Of a stretch of DNA of 64,000 nucleotides, positions 49,266 through 61,247 are shown piece by piece. Location: contig JAYMSP010000082.1 in NCBI GenBank assembly GCA_036897095.1, positions 26,396 to 90,395 of the forward strand, read 5' to 3'. The number at the start of each line of letters is the position of its first letter. Position 1 is the first letter of the stretch. Source of the stretch: Plantago elongata. Lineage: Eukaryota > Streptophyta > Magnoliopsida > Lamiales > Plantaginaceae. Under the pieces are notes generated by a model. It was not told the DNA's origin. It made no database searches and saw only the letters and a program-made list of their open reading frames with translations. The translations under genes and the position numbers were made by a program.

Positions 49266-49946
49266 GATCATCTTCAATGGTGACGGCACGATGACGCATC
49301 ATTGTCGTTTTTGTTGCAGTGGTGATGCGTCGTCACAACGTCATGAAATTTTTTAATTTTTTTAAATTTATTTTTATTTTTATTTACATGTTATTCATAT
49401 TATAAGAGTGTCTAGATGTTGAAATTAATGAAATTGCATTTTGTTAAGTCATTTTATAATTTATTAAGGTTTAAAATTAAAAAATATATATTTTGCTAAA
49501 AACATGTTTAATATATTATAATAGTGTTTAGAAGTCGAAATTAATAAAATTGAATTATTAGAGGTTGTTTTACAATTTTAAGTTTAATTGAGAGATAAAA
49601 TGAGTTCGAGATGGAATGATCAAAAAATAACCGAGAGGGGTCTCTATTCGTAGATCTCGAAGCAACTAATCCGTTGGTAATTTTTATATATTTTTTACAT
49701 TTATATTTTTCGAGTAATTCACGTTTGAAATTGAACAAAATATAAAAAAGTAAAAAAGAAAAAGAGAAAAGGGAGGGGGTAAGCAACGCGTGACATCAAC
49801 TCATTCGCTGCTACCCGCACTACAAACCGCGCCATGGCATGGCGCGATCTGAAAACGTCATGGCGCGTCATTCGAGTGCCGTTGGCGGAGCCACAGCGCG
49901 TGGCTTCCCACGACAACACTCCACGCCCCCTCCATTGGAAGCGGTC
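49266..49946. mobile_element. PIF/Harbinger-like non-autonomous element (681 bp)
   Basis: Left end GATCATCTTCAATGG and right end (reverse complement) GACCGCTTCCAATGG resemble the GAGCATCTCCAATGG ends of many plant Harbinger MITEs. TAA flanks both sides (49263-49265 and 49947-49949), as expected for TWA target duplications. The subterminal parts are GC-rich (GCATGGCGCG, GATGCGTCGTCAC) around an AT-rich middle. No transposase. Confidence 0.65.
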
Positions 49947-49949
49947 TAA

Positions 49950-52900
49950 GGAGGCAATGGATCTATAGATATAAGTTTAAGGTTGCAGTATTGAATCCTA
50001 ATGACTTGAGCAACTTTGTCACATAAATACCAACTAAACAAGTTAATTAAGCCTGGTAAGTTTGAAATTTATTGCAATTTTATACATTAATTGTTTGTTA
50101 GAAATAGATTCATTATAGCATTTGACAATCACATATCAATCAATTCTTTCAATTCTTTTCAAAATAAGAAGAAAAATCGCACCCCCATTCATTACCATAC
50201 TCCTAATTCCTAAACATGCTAAATTGCTAAGTCATATCCTAACCTTATTTCCTCTATAACACTAAGATTCCGTGTATAATGAATCTCAAAAAAATTCCAA
50301 GCACTATTACATGATTTGTACACTTTTGTACTATCAACTTTATTATATGAGGTATCAGCATTACAAAAATGCATTTGATCTTATTTCATTGTAAACAGAG
50401 TCATCGCGTGTCCAATTACTTTCAAACTTAGCACTACCTAACATGGAATGAATATCATTTAATTAGATTTATAATATCAGATTAAAGTTATGTTTTTTTA
50501 TTTAATATAATTCTTTTTGTTATTTAAGTATTTTAGTAGAAGCTAGAGTTCGAATTTACACGCTATTTAAGTACCCATTCTTTATTTTTGTAAAATTCGT
50601 TTTGAGTTTATATATAAAATTGAGGTGTTCCTCGAAATCTGTAAATTTTCGGTATTATTATGAATCAACGAATTTTGATCCATTAATTTTCGGTATTCTG
50701 TTGAATCCACAAATTTTGAGTAAATCCTTAGTATTTTTTTTAAATCAATGAGTGTTAAATTTATTATTTATTTTATCCAAGCACGCACGCTACATCACTA
50801 CTATGCATCTTGTGCTAACATAGGAAACTTATAGTCCTTCAAAACCGCTTTGCGATAATGGATTTGAATGTAGTAGTGCGCAATATAAAAATATTGTCAT
50901 ACTCTTTTAAAACATTGCTGAAATCTATATTAAGACAATGATATATAGATTGTCTCAACTATCAACTAAATTAATAGAAATATAATTGGATGTTGAAATA
51001 TACATGAGTTTTTTTTAGTAGATATGTAAATATATTGAATAAAATAAATTAAATATTAAAATGATTTCAAATAATGAAAATATTATAAATATTTTAATAA
51101 TTATAGTTGACGTTCTGACGAGATATAACTTAAAAATATATACATATTAATATATTATTATTATTATTATTATTATTTTATTATTATATGAAAGAATGGG
51201 TATATATTGACATGTGTTTGCACACTAAGCAATTCTTATGAGTTATGATGGTCACCAATCTTAAGAATCGAGAGGCATAATTTTGACATATGGAATAATG
51301 GATTGAACACTCCGATTTTTATACTTCAGGCAGTAGCTTTGCTGACATTTGTGCTTATCCTCATTCGTTCTTATCGTTTCTTTTCTACTACTAGTAGTAT
51401 TTATTATTAATTTTCCCTCTCTAACTTCATATTCTCTTCTTCATTTAATTTCTCTCACTCTAAAATCTATATCCATCATACTGTATTGGATAAAACATGC
51501 TTTAGGCCACACTTGTTACACCTTTTCTAACAGCGACAATTGGAGATGAGGTATCATTACTTTCCTCGCTCGAGGGTCACATCTCTACTTATATCGATTT
51601 CTTCTCTTATCTTTTCCAATTTTGATAATAATGTCACGCTTAGATTAAGACCCGATCTTTTACGCAACCGAGTAACATGATATGCTTATTGGATGATATT
51701 CACACATTATAAAACTTTTGAGTATAGGTTGATATTCCATAAAACTATTTCGGGACAAACATGTTTAGTATCCACATTTTTATAAATTTATTTTTTAAAC
51801 GATTGTATATATACTTTATTAGAACGTTCTCAATACATTTGAATTCTAATTTTAAGAGATTAAATAACTATTATCTAATAATCTAAGTGATTAGTTCAAT
51901 TGTCTATTCCAAGTTGATTGAAGTGTAGTCCATATCATGTAATCTGTAGATAAAAGAAAAGATTATCCTTCATGAGTCTATAAATTATAGAAACCTACTT
52001 ATTATATTCGTGTCCTTCGTTTTTATTTCGGGACCATATGAAATGATTATTCATATAAGTACTCATTTTCAAGTACACCAATGACAACTAAACCCGATGT
52101 ATATAGTTTGCCTGAAAATTTAATATGGGTTTGATAACTTACCACGATGTCTATAATATTTTGCAATTTTCAAAGTTTGGTACTAACCCAATCATAGAAT
52201 AAGCTACTAAGCACTGTAGTAACACAAAGAAACCTGCAAATGATAGGGTGATGTTGATTGAGTGTCAGTGCGTAGTAAGATGTTGTCTTTGTGGGATTGT
52301 TGTTGTGGATGTAACATATTAACAAAATTTGTTTAATGAGTGAAGGAACACATTAACTAAATTATCAATGCAACTTTGAAAAATGTATATGCCCAAAGTT
52401 CACTTATGCTTTCAAACTATGTCGCATCACGTCTTTTAAATTGATCTAAGTACAAGTGGCTGAAGTTAAGATAAGATGAATGGAGGGGAGCAATAGATCG
52501 ATAGCTACCTTAACATTATTTTTTTCTAAAAAGAACTCATTCATTTTTACTTTATTTATTTCTTCTTCTACGTACATACAACGATATGTTTATACACGTT
52601 ATAAATACAATCAAACTATATTTCATCATTGTCGTTGGTCTTCATTCTACTGAACTAGTTTTGTTAGGTGTTTTGTCTTATAAAATTATATGTGTCAAAA
52701 ATTGACATTTGGCATCATCAATTTCTATAAAATTATGTGTCAAATTGACATTTGTACAGACTTTAGCGTGAGTTTAGATGTTAGTGATGAAGTGGGCTTT
52801 CGAAGGATTTTTGGGCCAAAAGTGTCATCCTTCAAGTCTTGTGTATGACAAATAAAGCCCAACCTTACTCGGGCTTTTTGAGACATTCAATCTGTAGATG

Positions 52901-53587
52901 TAAGGGCCTCCTCTACCAGTTAGACGGAAAACTAATGTTGAATTGGGCAATTCTATTTATGCATATTGTAATATAATTGATTCCTAAACAATATGTGTTA
53001 CGTGTTAGGGATTTTACAATAGTATGTATGTTGCATTTAAATAATTAAACACCTACTCCCTCTGTCCCAAAACAAATATCGTATATTTCATTTACATATG
53101 TCCGCTGCAAGTCTTGTTTCTATTTTGTACACCATTTCAACCCATTTAGACTCATATGCATTTGTTCCCTAACATTTTATACTGCATATTAAATTTTATA
53201 TTTAAAAGTAAAAGTTTATTTGTTCTGATACGTATGAAAAAATACTATCGTTTATGCTAAATTAAATTAAGTGAAACATAAAATGCCGTCCAACACTTCA
53301 ACGGGAAGTAACAAGTACCCACAGAGTGCTAACAATTCACATCAGGGCCCATTAACATCATTGATTGATTAATAGACTAATATACTATCCAATGTGCCTT
53401 GTCCCGGTATAGAAAATCAACCTTTGGGAACTAATTATACTAATGCATTGCATCTAACTGGATACTGCTAATGTGGTAGCGACACTTGATGAAGTCACAG
53501 GTGATGAGGTGAATTAATTCCGGTTTTGCAATGATAAGCCAGGCATTTGGTTTGCAGCTGAAACTGTGGTCATTTTTAGAATTGGAC
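49950..53587. other. Long AT-rich intergenic region
   Basis: No gene supported. It includes a TTA microsatellite (about 51155-51180) and a probable truncated Stowaway-like end at 53056 (CTCCCTCTGTCCC after TA). The ORF at 51349-51549 is hydrophobic by T-richness only. Confidence 0.5.
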
Positions 53588-53595
53588 TATATAAA
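53588..53595 (+). promoter_or_regulatory. TATA box of the universal stress protein gene
   Basis: TATATAAA lies 72 bases before the ATG at 53660, in the sequence GGACTATATAAAGCC. Its position suits a short leader. Confidence 0.75.
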
Positions 53596-53659
53596 GCCAT
53601 GATAACGAATCCTAAATTCTCATTACAAAAGTAGTAACTTCTCAAAACAAGCTACAATC

Positions 53660-54460
53660 ATGGCAATAATGGAAGATACCACTACTGTGATGGCGCGGAA
53701 AGTAGTCGTGGCAGTAGATGAAAGCGAAGAGAGCATGTACGCCTTGTCATGGTGTCTCCGGAACCTCGTATCTGAGAATCACAACCCAAACAGCACCTTA
53801 ATCCTTCTCTACATAAAACCTCCCCTGCCTATTTTATCCTCTCTTGATGTCACAGGTAACTAATATTAACATATTCATTAACTTAATTAACTAGCTAGTG
53901 TATCTTTAGATGTATCTTAATTTTCATACTGTAACCACATTTTATTTTTGAAGGGTTCTTGTTCGAAGATATCATTGCAACTACAGAGAAATTCGGCAAG
54001 ACATTGGTGAATTCGGTGATGGCTAGGGCTGATTCAGTTTGCCGAAGCTTCAATTGTATTGTACGTAATCTCATCAATTCATCTAATAAATTTTAATTTT
54101 TAAATTTTATGTTATAAAATAGTGTGATGGTCATCGAATTATCAAGTTAATGACCATCGAATATAAATGCAGGTCAAAGTGGAGAAGAAAATTGGGACGG
54201 GAAACGCAAAGGATGTCATATGTTTCGCAACGGATAGACTTGAAGCTGACATTTTAGTGATGGGAAGCCATGACTATGGCTTCTTCAAGAGGTATAATAG
54301 GATTAATTTCATAACTAAACCTTATAATAGTGTTTTGCTAATGCTTTTTAATGAATACAGGGCTCTTCTGGGAAGTGTGAGTGATTACTGTGCTAAGCAT
54401 GTTAAGTGCCCATTAGTTGTCGTAAAACGTCCAAAGACAGCCAAATCTTATGATGTTTAA
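53660..54460 (+). CDS. Universal stress protein A-like (USP domain) protein
   Basis: Single-domain USP, an ATP- or AMP-binding Rossmann-like fold used in stress responses in plants; the specific role is unknown. Exons 53660-53855, 53954-54060, 54173-54291 and 54361-54460, 173 residues. It opens with VVVAVDESEESMYALSW and ends with the nucleotide-binding signature MGSHDYGFFKRALLGSVSDY, then KHVKCPLVVVKRP. The usual G-x2-G-x9-G-S pattern has Asp in place of the second Gly (GSHD), which may weaken or alter nucleotide binding. Intron 3 is only 69 bases. No signal or membrane segment. Confidence 0.92.
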
Positions 54461-55482
54461 GTTGTATAATCAGGAAATTAATATCATTGTCTACCTGTTG
54501 ATTGTACAACAGCAAGAGAGATGTGTATTTAGCTCTTTGTATAATTCTCTCTACTAGGTTTGAGAATTGAGGGGCATTGTTTAATTACCACTTGCGTTAG
54601 CCAGTTATTTTGGAAGAATTTGTATGTAAAAGTATGATTTTGCTTCTATACCGTTGTTTACATACTTATATAGTTTATACACTAATGTAATTGTAATGTT
54701 ATATTTTATATGGTGTAGAAATATATAACGGGACTCCTCAACTTTTTTTTTATTAAACACATCTTATTTCTCTGTAAACATGGACTTGAAAAGTTCTATA
54801 TCATAAGTGATAAAGTTGGAATTTAAAATACACCATCTTCACAATTTTAAATCCCCAAGTCCTCTGTGTATGAGCTTATAAATATATTATTTGTTGGATT
54901 TTATTAATAGAAAAATGTGCATGTATCTATCAAATGAAACAATTATCATAAAAAATAAAGAAGTTGACGAAGAAGATTAAAGGAAAGATAAAAATTACAA
55001 TACAACTTGCAAAATACAAACAACTTAGAACATAGGATTCATGATCCTCAAATGTGAGAATATGAAATTTACAAAATTGAGATAGTGGCATAGTGAGTGT
55101 CCTCTAAATTTTAAAATATAACATATATATTTTTAATAATTTTAAATTTCATCTCCGACAATCTGAAAATATTCTATTAAATTTGATAAACGTTTAAATG
55201 TAACTTGTTTCTCGATTTTAAAATTGTGTAGCATGGCATCGAGCTCGAATTTTAATTTAAAGAATCGAAACATATCTGTTTTCACATATTCGAGATTTTC
55301 TATAACTAGACTCGACTCGAATGGCCTACCAAACCATTACCAAACCGTCAACATTTATAGCCCATCTCATCTCCCAAACGGACCTAGAACCAACACGTGA
55401 GCCATAGAATCCAGCTCCATTTTCACTCCCCTCTCAAGTTTCTCTCCAGATCTAACCGATCCGATTCCAAACCGACGAGAAA
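54461..55482. other. Intergenic region upstream of SAR1 copy 1
   Basis: 3' UTR of the stress-protein gene, then AT-rich DNA and the promoter and leader of the first SAR1 gene. The last 120 bases match the leader of the second copy. No other gene. Confidence 0.6.
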
Positions 55483-57968
55483 ATGTTTCTCCTCGACTGG
55501 TTTTACGGCGTTTTGTCATCGCTTGGTTTGTGGCAGAAGGAGGCGAAGATCCTGTTTCTCGGCCTCGATAATGCCGGAAAGACAACACTCCTTCATATGC
55601 TCAAGGATGAGGTTATTTTTGCTGTTTGTTTGTTTGTTTGTTCTGGTTTCGATTCTATTAGGTTATTGGATTTGAAATTTTGAATGTTTGAAATTTCTAT
55701 GGATTTGATGTTGCAGAGACTAGTCCAGCACCAGCCGACGCAGTATCCAACATCGGAAGAGCTCAGCATCGGTAAAATTAAGTTCAAGGCCTTCGATTTG
55801 GGAGGGCACCAGATCGCTCGCAGAGTTTGGAAGGATTACTATGCTAAGGTTGATTTCGTTCATGTTATATGAATTGAAGATTGACTGATCTAGCTGTTTC
55901 TGATGTATTTTTACCGATGGTTTGATGTTTTTCTATGCTATCATAGCTTTTTGAAAATGCTAGTTGTTACATGATCACTGGATTGTGCAATTTCTGTACA
56001 GTGCTGTACCTTGTGGAGAATTCAATTTGCTTGTGATTGAGAATGCTATGTAATTGCTCTAAGTTTTGTTGCTGGATTTAGTTATACCAATTGGTCTATG
56101 ATCATTAGCATGTGTCGTGTACGTGATTCATCTTCATTGGATGGCACAATTTTGAAATGGCTGATTGGCATAATTGTGCTATAATGACTTTCGCCTGTGT
56201 GACCGCATTCCGTTTCTTCTATGTGTTCATGATACTTGGCTCAACTTAGGTTGAGTTAAATATCCTACATTGTTAGTTTTCTTACCTGGTAGTGTGTTTA
56301 ATGCTTGTCGATTTGTTAACCTGTTTTGATTCACCCCAATAGCATTAACTTCTAATCCTTTGTGTGCAACTATTGGTCATAGATTCATATACATGAAACA
56401 ATACTGTGCGTGTGTTTCGATTGTGCACGTTAGCATTCAATTTTTCCTTCTACGATGTGCCACGACCCGTGCATTAATTGCAGAAGCTACTCGTAATATC
56501 TTTTCATTCTTTGCAATGCATGATTGGAACTTTCGATGATAGCAACATGTTTTTACGTAATTGGTAAGCTCGTATGTATGAGCTGCATGTCAAGAGATAC
56601 TCAGAAGGGTCAGTTGTTCGGTTTTGCCAATTATGATAGGTTTTTCGTGTTTATTTAGAAAAAAAGTATTAAAAAATTGGAATCTGGACAAGGCTTGGCT
56701 CGCTAGAGAAAAATAATGAGCTCATTTCAATCCTGAAGGTGCCTCTTTGTTGTAGCTTGCTCTTTTTCTTCTTGCACCATTCCACAATGATGCCAGCTAG
56801 GCCTGTTTAGTGAACACACCCTGTAACTTTGTTTTTTTCTTTTTGTTCTTTGAGCTTATATTCCTGAAACTAAATGCAAATTATCCATCAGTACATTGAC
56901 TGTTAGTCGATTAAAAAATGCCAGCAATATGTTTTTATTGGATCAGGAGGGAAAATAGAAAAAAACAAATAACTAAGAAGTAATGCATTTAGAGATTCAT
57001 ATCATGGTTAACTAGTTGTAGAGGATTCTCAACTCATACTACACAAGATGGAAGACCTTCCAATAAATATCATCTTATAATAGTCAACAACTAGTAGCTA
57101 TAATACTAACGTACAAACTTGAAATTATGGAACCTTGTATGAATTTGTGTGTTCTGGACACTAGTCCCATTTGGTTACAATCGTTGCTAGAAGATCTTTT
57201 GATAAATAGGCATAAATTAGTCACAATATCAGTTGTAACGTATGCCAGAAATGTTTTAACCAGTTAACATATTAATGAAAGCGTGTTTTATTATTAGAAA
57301 AGCCTAGATGTTGTAGTCTAGATCTAGTTGTCTTTAGACCTCGTTTAAAAGTTTTATGCCTTCGTCCAGGTTTATATATTTTTTCGTATATACTGCCCCG
57401 GCTGTAGTTGTTTGTCTGGCCTGTAACTTGATACCTGATCGTCCTTTCTTGGTCAAAGATGTTAATATAGCTCTTCCTCTGATAATTTCCTTCCTCCATT
57501 GGAAATTCTCTCACTTTAAATTCTTGAGTCATAGATAGCAGGATAGGTAAAGTATCTTTGACATGCTCACAACAGGTAATTTTTTTTCTCCCATCGTAAT
57601 GACTTGAAGCTGATTGTCTTTAATAACATTTTCAACTTGTTCTGCAGGTTGATGCTGTAGTGTACCTAGTGGACGCCTATGATAAGGAGCGGTTTGCAGA
57701 ATCCAAAAAGGAACTAGATGCACTCTTGTCCGATGAATCCCTTGCCACTGTCCCATTCCTCATTCTCGGAAACAAGATTGACATACCATATGCTGCCTCA
57801 GAAGATGAGTTGCGTTACCACCTTGGTCTTACTGGTGTAACCACTGGCAAAGGGAAAGTGAATCTCACTGATTCTAATGTTCGCCCACTGGAGGTTTTCA
57901 TGTGCAGTATCGTGCGCAAAATGGGCTATGGTGATGGCTTTAAGTGGGTTTCACAATATATCAAGTAA
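55483..57968 (+). CDS. SAR1: SAR1 small GTPase, copy 1
   Basis: COPII coat-initiating GTPase: on GTP loading it inserts its N-terminal helix into ER membranes and recruits Sec23/24. Exons 55483-55611, 55717-55848 and 57648-57968, 193 residues, the standard length. N-terminal amphipathic segment [11 protein letters not shown] (no myristoylation Gly), G1 [10 protein letters not shown]3 DLGGHQ, G4 NKID, and a C-terminus of KWVSQYIK. Intron 2 is about 1.8 kb. A second gene, differing by two residues, lies 1.3 kb downstream in the same orientation. Confidence 0.96.
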
Positions 57969-59303
57969 GATTGAGGTGCTGTTAAATAGGTATCATGATG
58001 ATCCTGAAAGGGGGAAGGGGGTGGTGGGGAGTCACTCCCTCCCATGAATAGAGTGAACATGCATAAAAGATTCATAGACTTCAGGTTGATTCAGTTTGTT
58101 AGTTGCTGAAACTTGTATGATGTCTGCTTTGAGTTTCTAAGGTAAGAAGTCAAATTGGACTGCTGGAAATGTTAAATCATAAATTTTATTGTCCCAGCCC
58201 TGATGCTTACATTCGCTTGTTAAAATAGTAGTACTATTGTTATTTTCTTGTTTATGCCTTGGAAACCTATGATCCAAATTGGTCAAAGTTGCTTTAACTA
58301 ATCAAATACATAAATGACGTTGGTTTTTATGTGTGCTAGTGAGCATACGCATGTTCATTAGCAACCGGCTATCACACTTGCAAATGCAGTACCTGTGATA
58401 CATTTCTCATTAAGCAAGCAAGACCACTAGGCAATGCAAAGCCAGGTTTCTTTGATGCGATTTCCCCATGATTTTCCACTTGTTACGCACAATTGTAGGT
58501 CCTCACAATCTATTTTATTGTGCGATGTGATCATAGACAATTACACTGAGAATATGTCACCTGATAGTATCTTTAATCTTCACGTAGAATCAGAAGTATT
58601 AATGTATTGTTCTGTACTAACGACGAATTCGTAATTCACGTCTACCTATCTTTTCATTTATCACACGATTCATCATCGATGTGAGTAGGGGAAAAATGAG
58701 AATCTACCCACACGTGTTATAATTCAAACAATATCCACCCATATGTTTGTAGCTGATTTTTATAAAAGACACACGTAACCGTCCCTTAGCCTATGGTAAA
58801 ACTCTCCTAAAACTCGGGCGGGGTTTGATTAATCTTAAATTAAAAACGTCCTAAGTTGGAAACTCATTTTCGGGTAAAAATTTAGAAATGAGAGTAAGTC
58901 AATGTTCTCTTCAACTGAATTGAATTGAACTGATACAAAGTAAAGTATAAATTATAACTAAATCGAACTGAATTGCACCGGACTGAACTGAAATGAATTA
59001 ATTTTCAGATGAACACAACTTAAATAACTCTTCAGTAAATCTTAATTTTACCAGCTCTGAATTTCTACCCTGATGTCTAAAAGTAAAAACGCAGCTTGCA
59101 TATCAACAACTTATACCTTTCTTCATTCTTTCGCTCACCAAACAAAACCAAACCAAACCATTTCCATTTTCCAAACCCGTCAACATTTATAGACCACCAT
59201 CTCATCTCCAAACCACCACGTGAGCCATACATACAATCCAGCTCAGAATTTATCACTCCACTCTCAATTTTCTCTACAGATCTAACCGATCCGATTCCAA
59301 ACC
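57969..59303. other. Spacer between the two SAR1 genes
   Basis: Contains the 3' UTR of copy 1, unrelated AT-rich DNA, a palindromic MITE (58905-59016) and the leader of copy 2. No further gene. Confidence 0.6.
58905..59016. mobile_element. Palindromic MITE, TTCTCTTCAACTGAA family, copy 3
   Basis: Starts TTCTCTTCAACTGAATTGAA and ends TTTTCAGATGAACA, with ACTGAACTGAAATG inside. It is more diverged on the right. It sits in the promoter-proximal region of SAR1 copy 2 and is absent from the equivalent position of copy 1. Confidence 0.7.
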
Positions 59304-61247
59304 ATGTTTCTCCTCGATTGGTTTTACGGCGTTTTGGCATCGCTTGGTTTGTGGCAGAAGGAGGCGAAGATCCTCTTTCTCGGTCTTGATAATGCCGGAA
59401 AGACAACTCTTCTTCATATGCTCAAGGATGAGGTTATTTTTACTGTTTGTTTCTTCTGGTTTCGATTCTATTAGGTTATTTGATTTGATTGATTGAATTT
59501 TCTATGGATTTGATTTTGCAGAGACTAGTTCAGCACCAGCCGACGCAGTATCCGACATCGGAAGAGCTCAGCATCGGTAAAATTAAGTTCAAGGCCTTCG
59601 ATTTGGGAGGGCATCAGATCGCTCGCAGAGTTTGGAAGGATTACTATGCTAAGGTTGATTTTGCCACCTTTAATGCTTATGTGTGATGATTCTGCTATAT
59701 GAATTGTAGATTGATTGATTGATCTACCTGTTTGTGTTTTTACCGATGAATTGATGTTTTTCTGTACTTTCAGAGCTTTTTTCAGAATGCTAGTTGTTAC
59801 ATGATCACTGGATTGTGCATTTTGTATACAGTGTAGTGTCCGTTCAGATGTCTTTTCTGTTATTGTTCAACCCTGTGGAGGATTCAACTTGTTTGGAATT
59901 GAGAATGTTATGAAATTGCTTGAGGTTTCATTGTATCATTTTGATTCGGGATTAGTGCTAATTTTTAAAGGATTGAACATGTGTTGTGTGTTGTGTCAAA
60001 TACATTATTCATCTTAACTGTATTGCATAATTTTGAATTGGTTTATTGCCCCGAGAACGGAGTTAAAGTGACTTTTGTTTGTGTTTCCTCTCCAAGCCTT
60101 AGACGTGTTCACGATACTTGGGCCAACTTAGGTTGATTTGGATATCATACGCTGTTAGTTGTCTTACATGGTTGCGTGTGTTTATTTCTTGTCGTGTTAT
60201 TAACTTTTATGGATTCTCCCCAAGAGCATTAACTTTTAATCCTTTGGGGGCAATTAGTGGCCATCAGGATGTTGTGCTTTTAAGAAGCAACAGTTTTAAT
60301 GCTGCGTCGTTATTATGTTTTGTTTTCCCGCGTTAGGATCAATTTCTTTCCTTCCACAATGTTATATAACTCATGCATAAAGTTCACCCACAGCTCGTAA
60401 TATCTATGTTGGAATCTGGAAGATACTCACATTGGTCAGTTGTTTGGTTTAAGTCAATGATTACAAGTTTCATGTTTGTCGAGAAAATATTAGAAGCTGG
60501 AAGTGGCTTGGCTGGAGAAACACTGAATATATTTCAATCCCGATAGGTGCCTCTTGCCTAGATGCCTTAGCTTGCTCTTTTCTCCTTACCCCTTGCCTCG
60601 ATCTTGCAGCTAGCCTCAGGCCTGTTTACTGAACAATTCTACCTCCCCCCCTTCTCTTCTCTTCTCTGCCATTGATCTTATGTTCCTGAAACTAAATATA
60701 TAAGTGTACGCAACATGTTTGTATTTGGATCAGGAGGGGAAATAGAAAAATCAAAGAACTAAGAATCAATGCATGTAGAAATCAACAAAATACATGGTTA
60801 ACTATTTGTAGTAGATCTAGTTGTTGCTTGACCTTGCGTTTCCAATTTTGTTTTCTTGCTTTTGTCCAGGTCTTTATAATTTAATATGCACTGCACTAAT
60901 AACATTTTCAAATTTTGGTTCTGCAGGTTGATGCTGTAGTGTACCTAGTGGACGCCTATGATAAAGAGCGATTTGCTGAATCTAAAAAGGAACTAGATGC
61001 CCTCTTATCCGATGAATCCCTTGCAACTGTCCCATTCCTCATTCTCGGAAACAAGATTGACATACCATATGCTGCCTCAGAAGATGAGTTGCGTTTCCAC
61101 CTTGGTCTTACTGGTGTAACCACTGGCAAAGGGAAAGTGAATCTCACTGATTCTAATGTTCGCCCACTGGAGGTTTTCATGTGCAGTATCGTGCGCAAAA
61201 TGGGCTATGGTGATGGCTTTAAGTGGGTCTCACAATATATCAAGTAA
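59304..61247 (+). CDS. SAR1: SAR1 small GTPase, copy 2
   Basis: Tandem paralogue of the gene at 55483. Exons 59304-59432, 59522-59653 and 60927-61247, 193 residues, with the same intron positions and phases. Only two residues differ from copy 1: GVLASLG against GVLSSLG, and ELRFHLG against ELRYHLG. All GTPase motifs ([19 protein letters not shown]) are intact. Intron 2 is shorter (about 1.27 kb) but alignable in patches, and the 3' UTR starts are also similar. Probably expressed and functional. Confidence 0.96.

Noticed and set aside
53056-53310. Possible second Stowaway MITE
   Set aside because: The left end CTCCCTCTGTCCC after TA is good, but the best right end (AACGGGAAGTA) is weak and the boundary is uncertain, so it is mentioned only as a truncated end.
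55483-55683. SAR1 exon 1 read through into the intron as one 66-codon protein
   Set aside because: The exon ends at 55611 before GTTATT; the rest is intron. The second copy confirms the junction.
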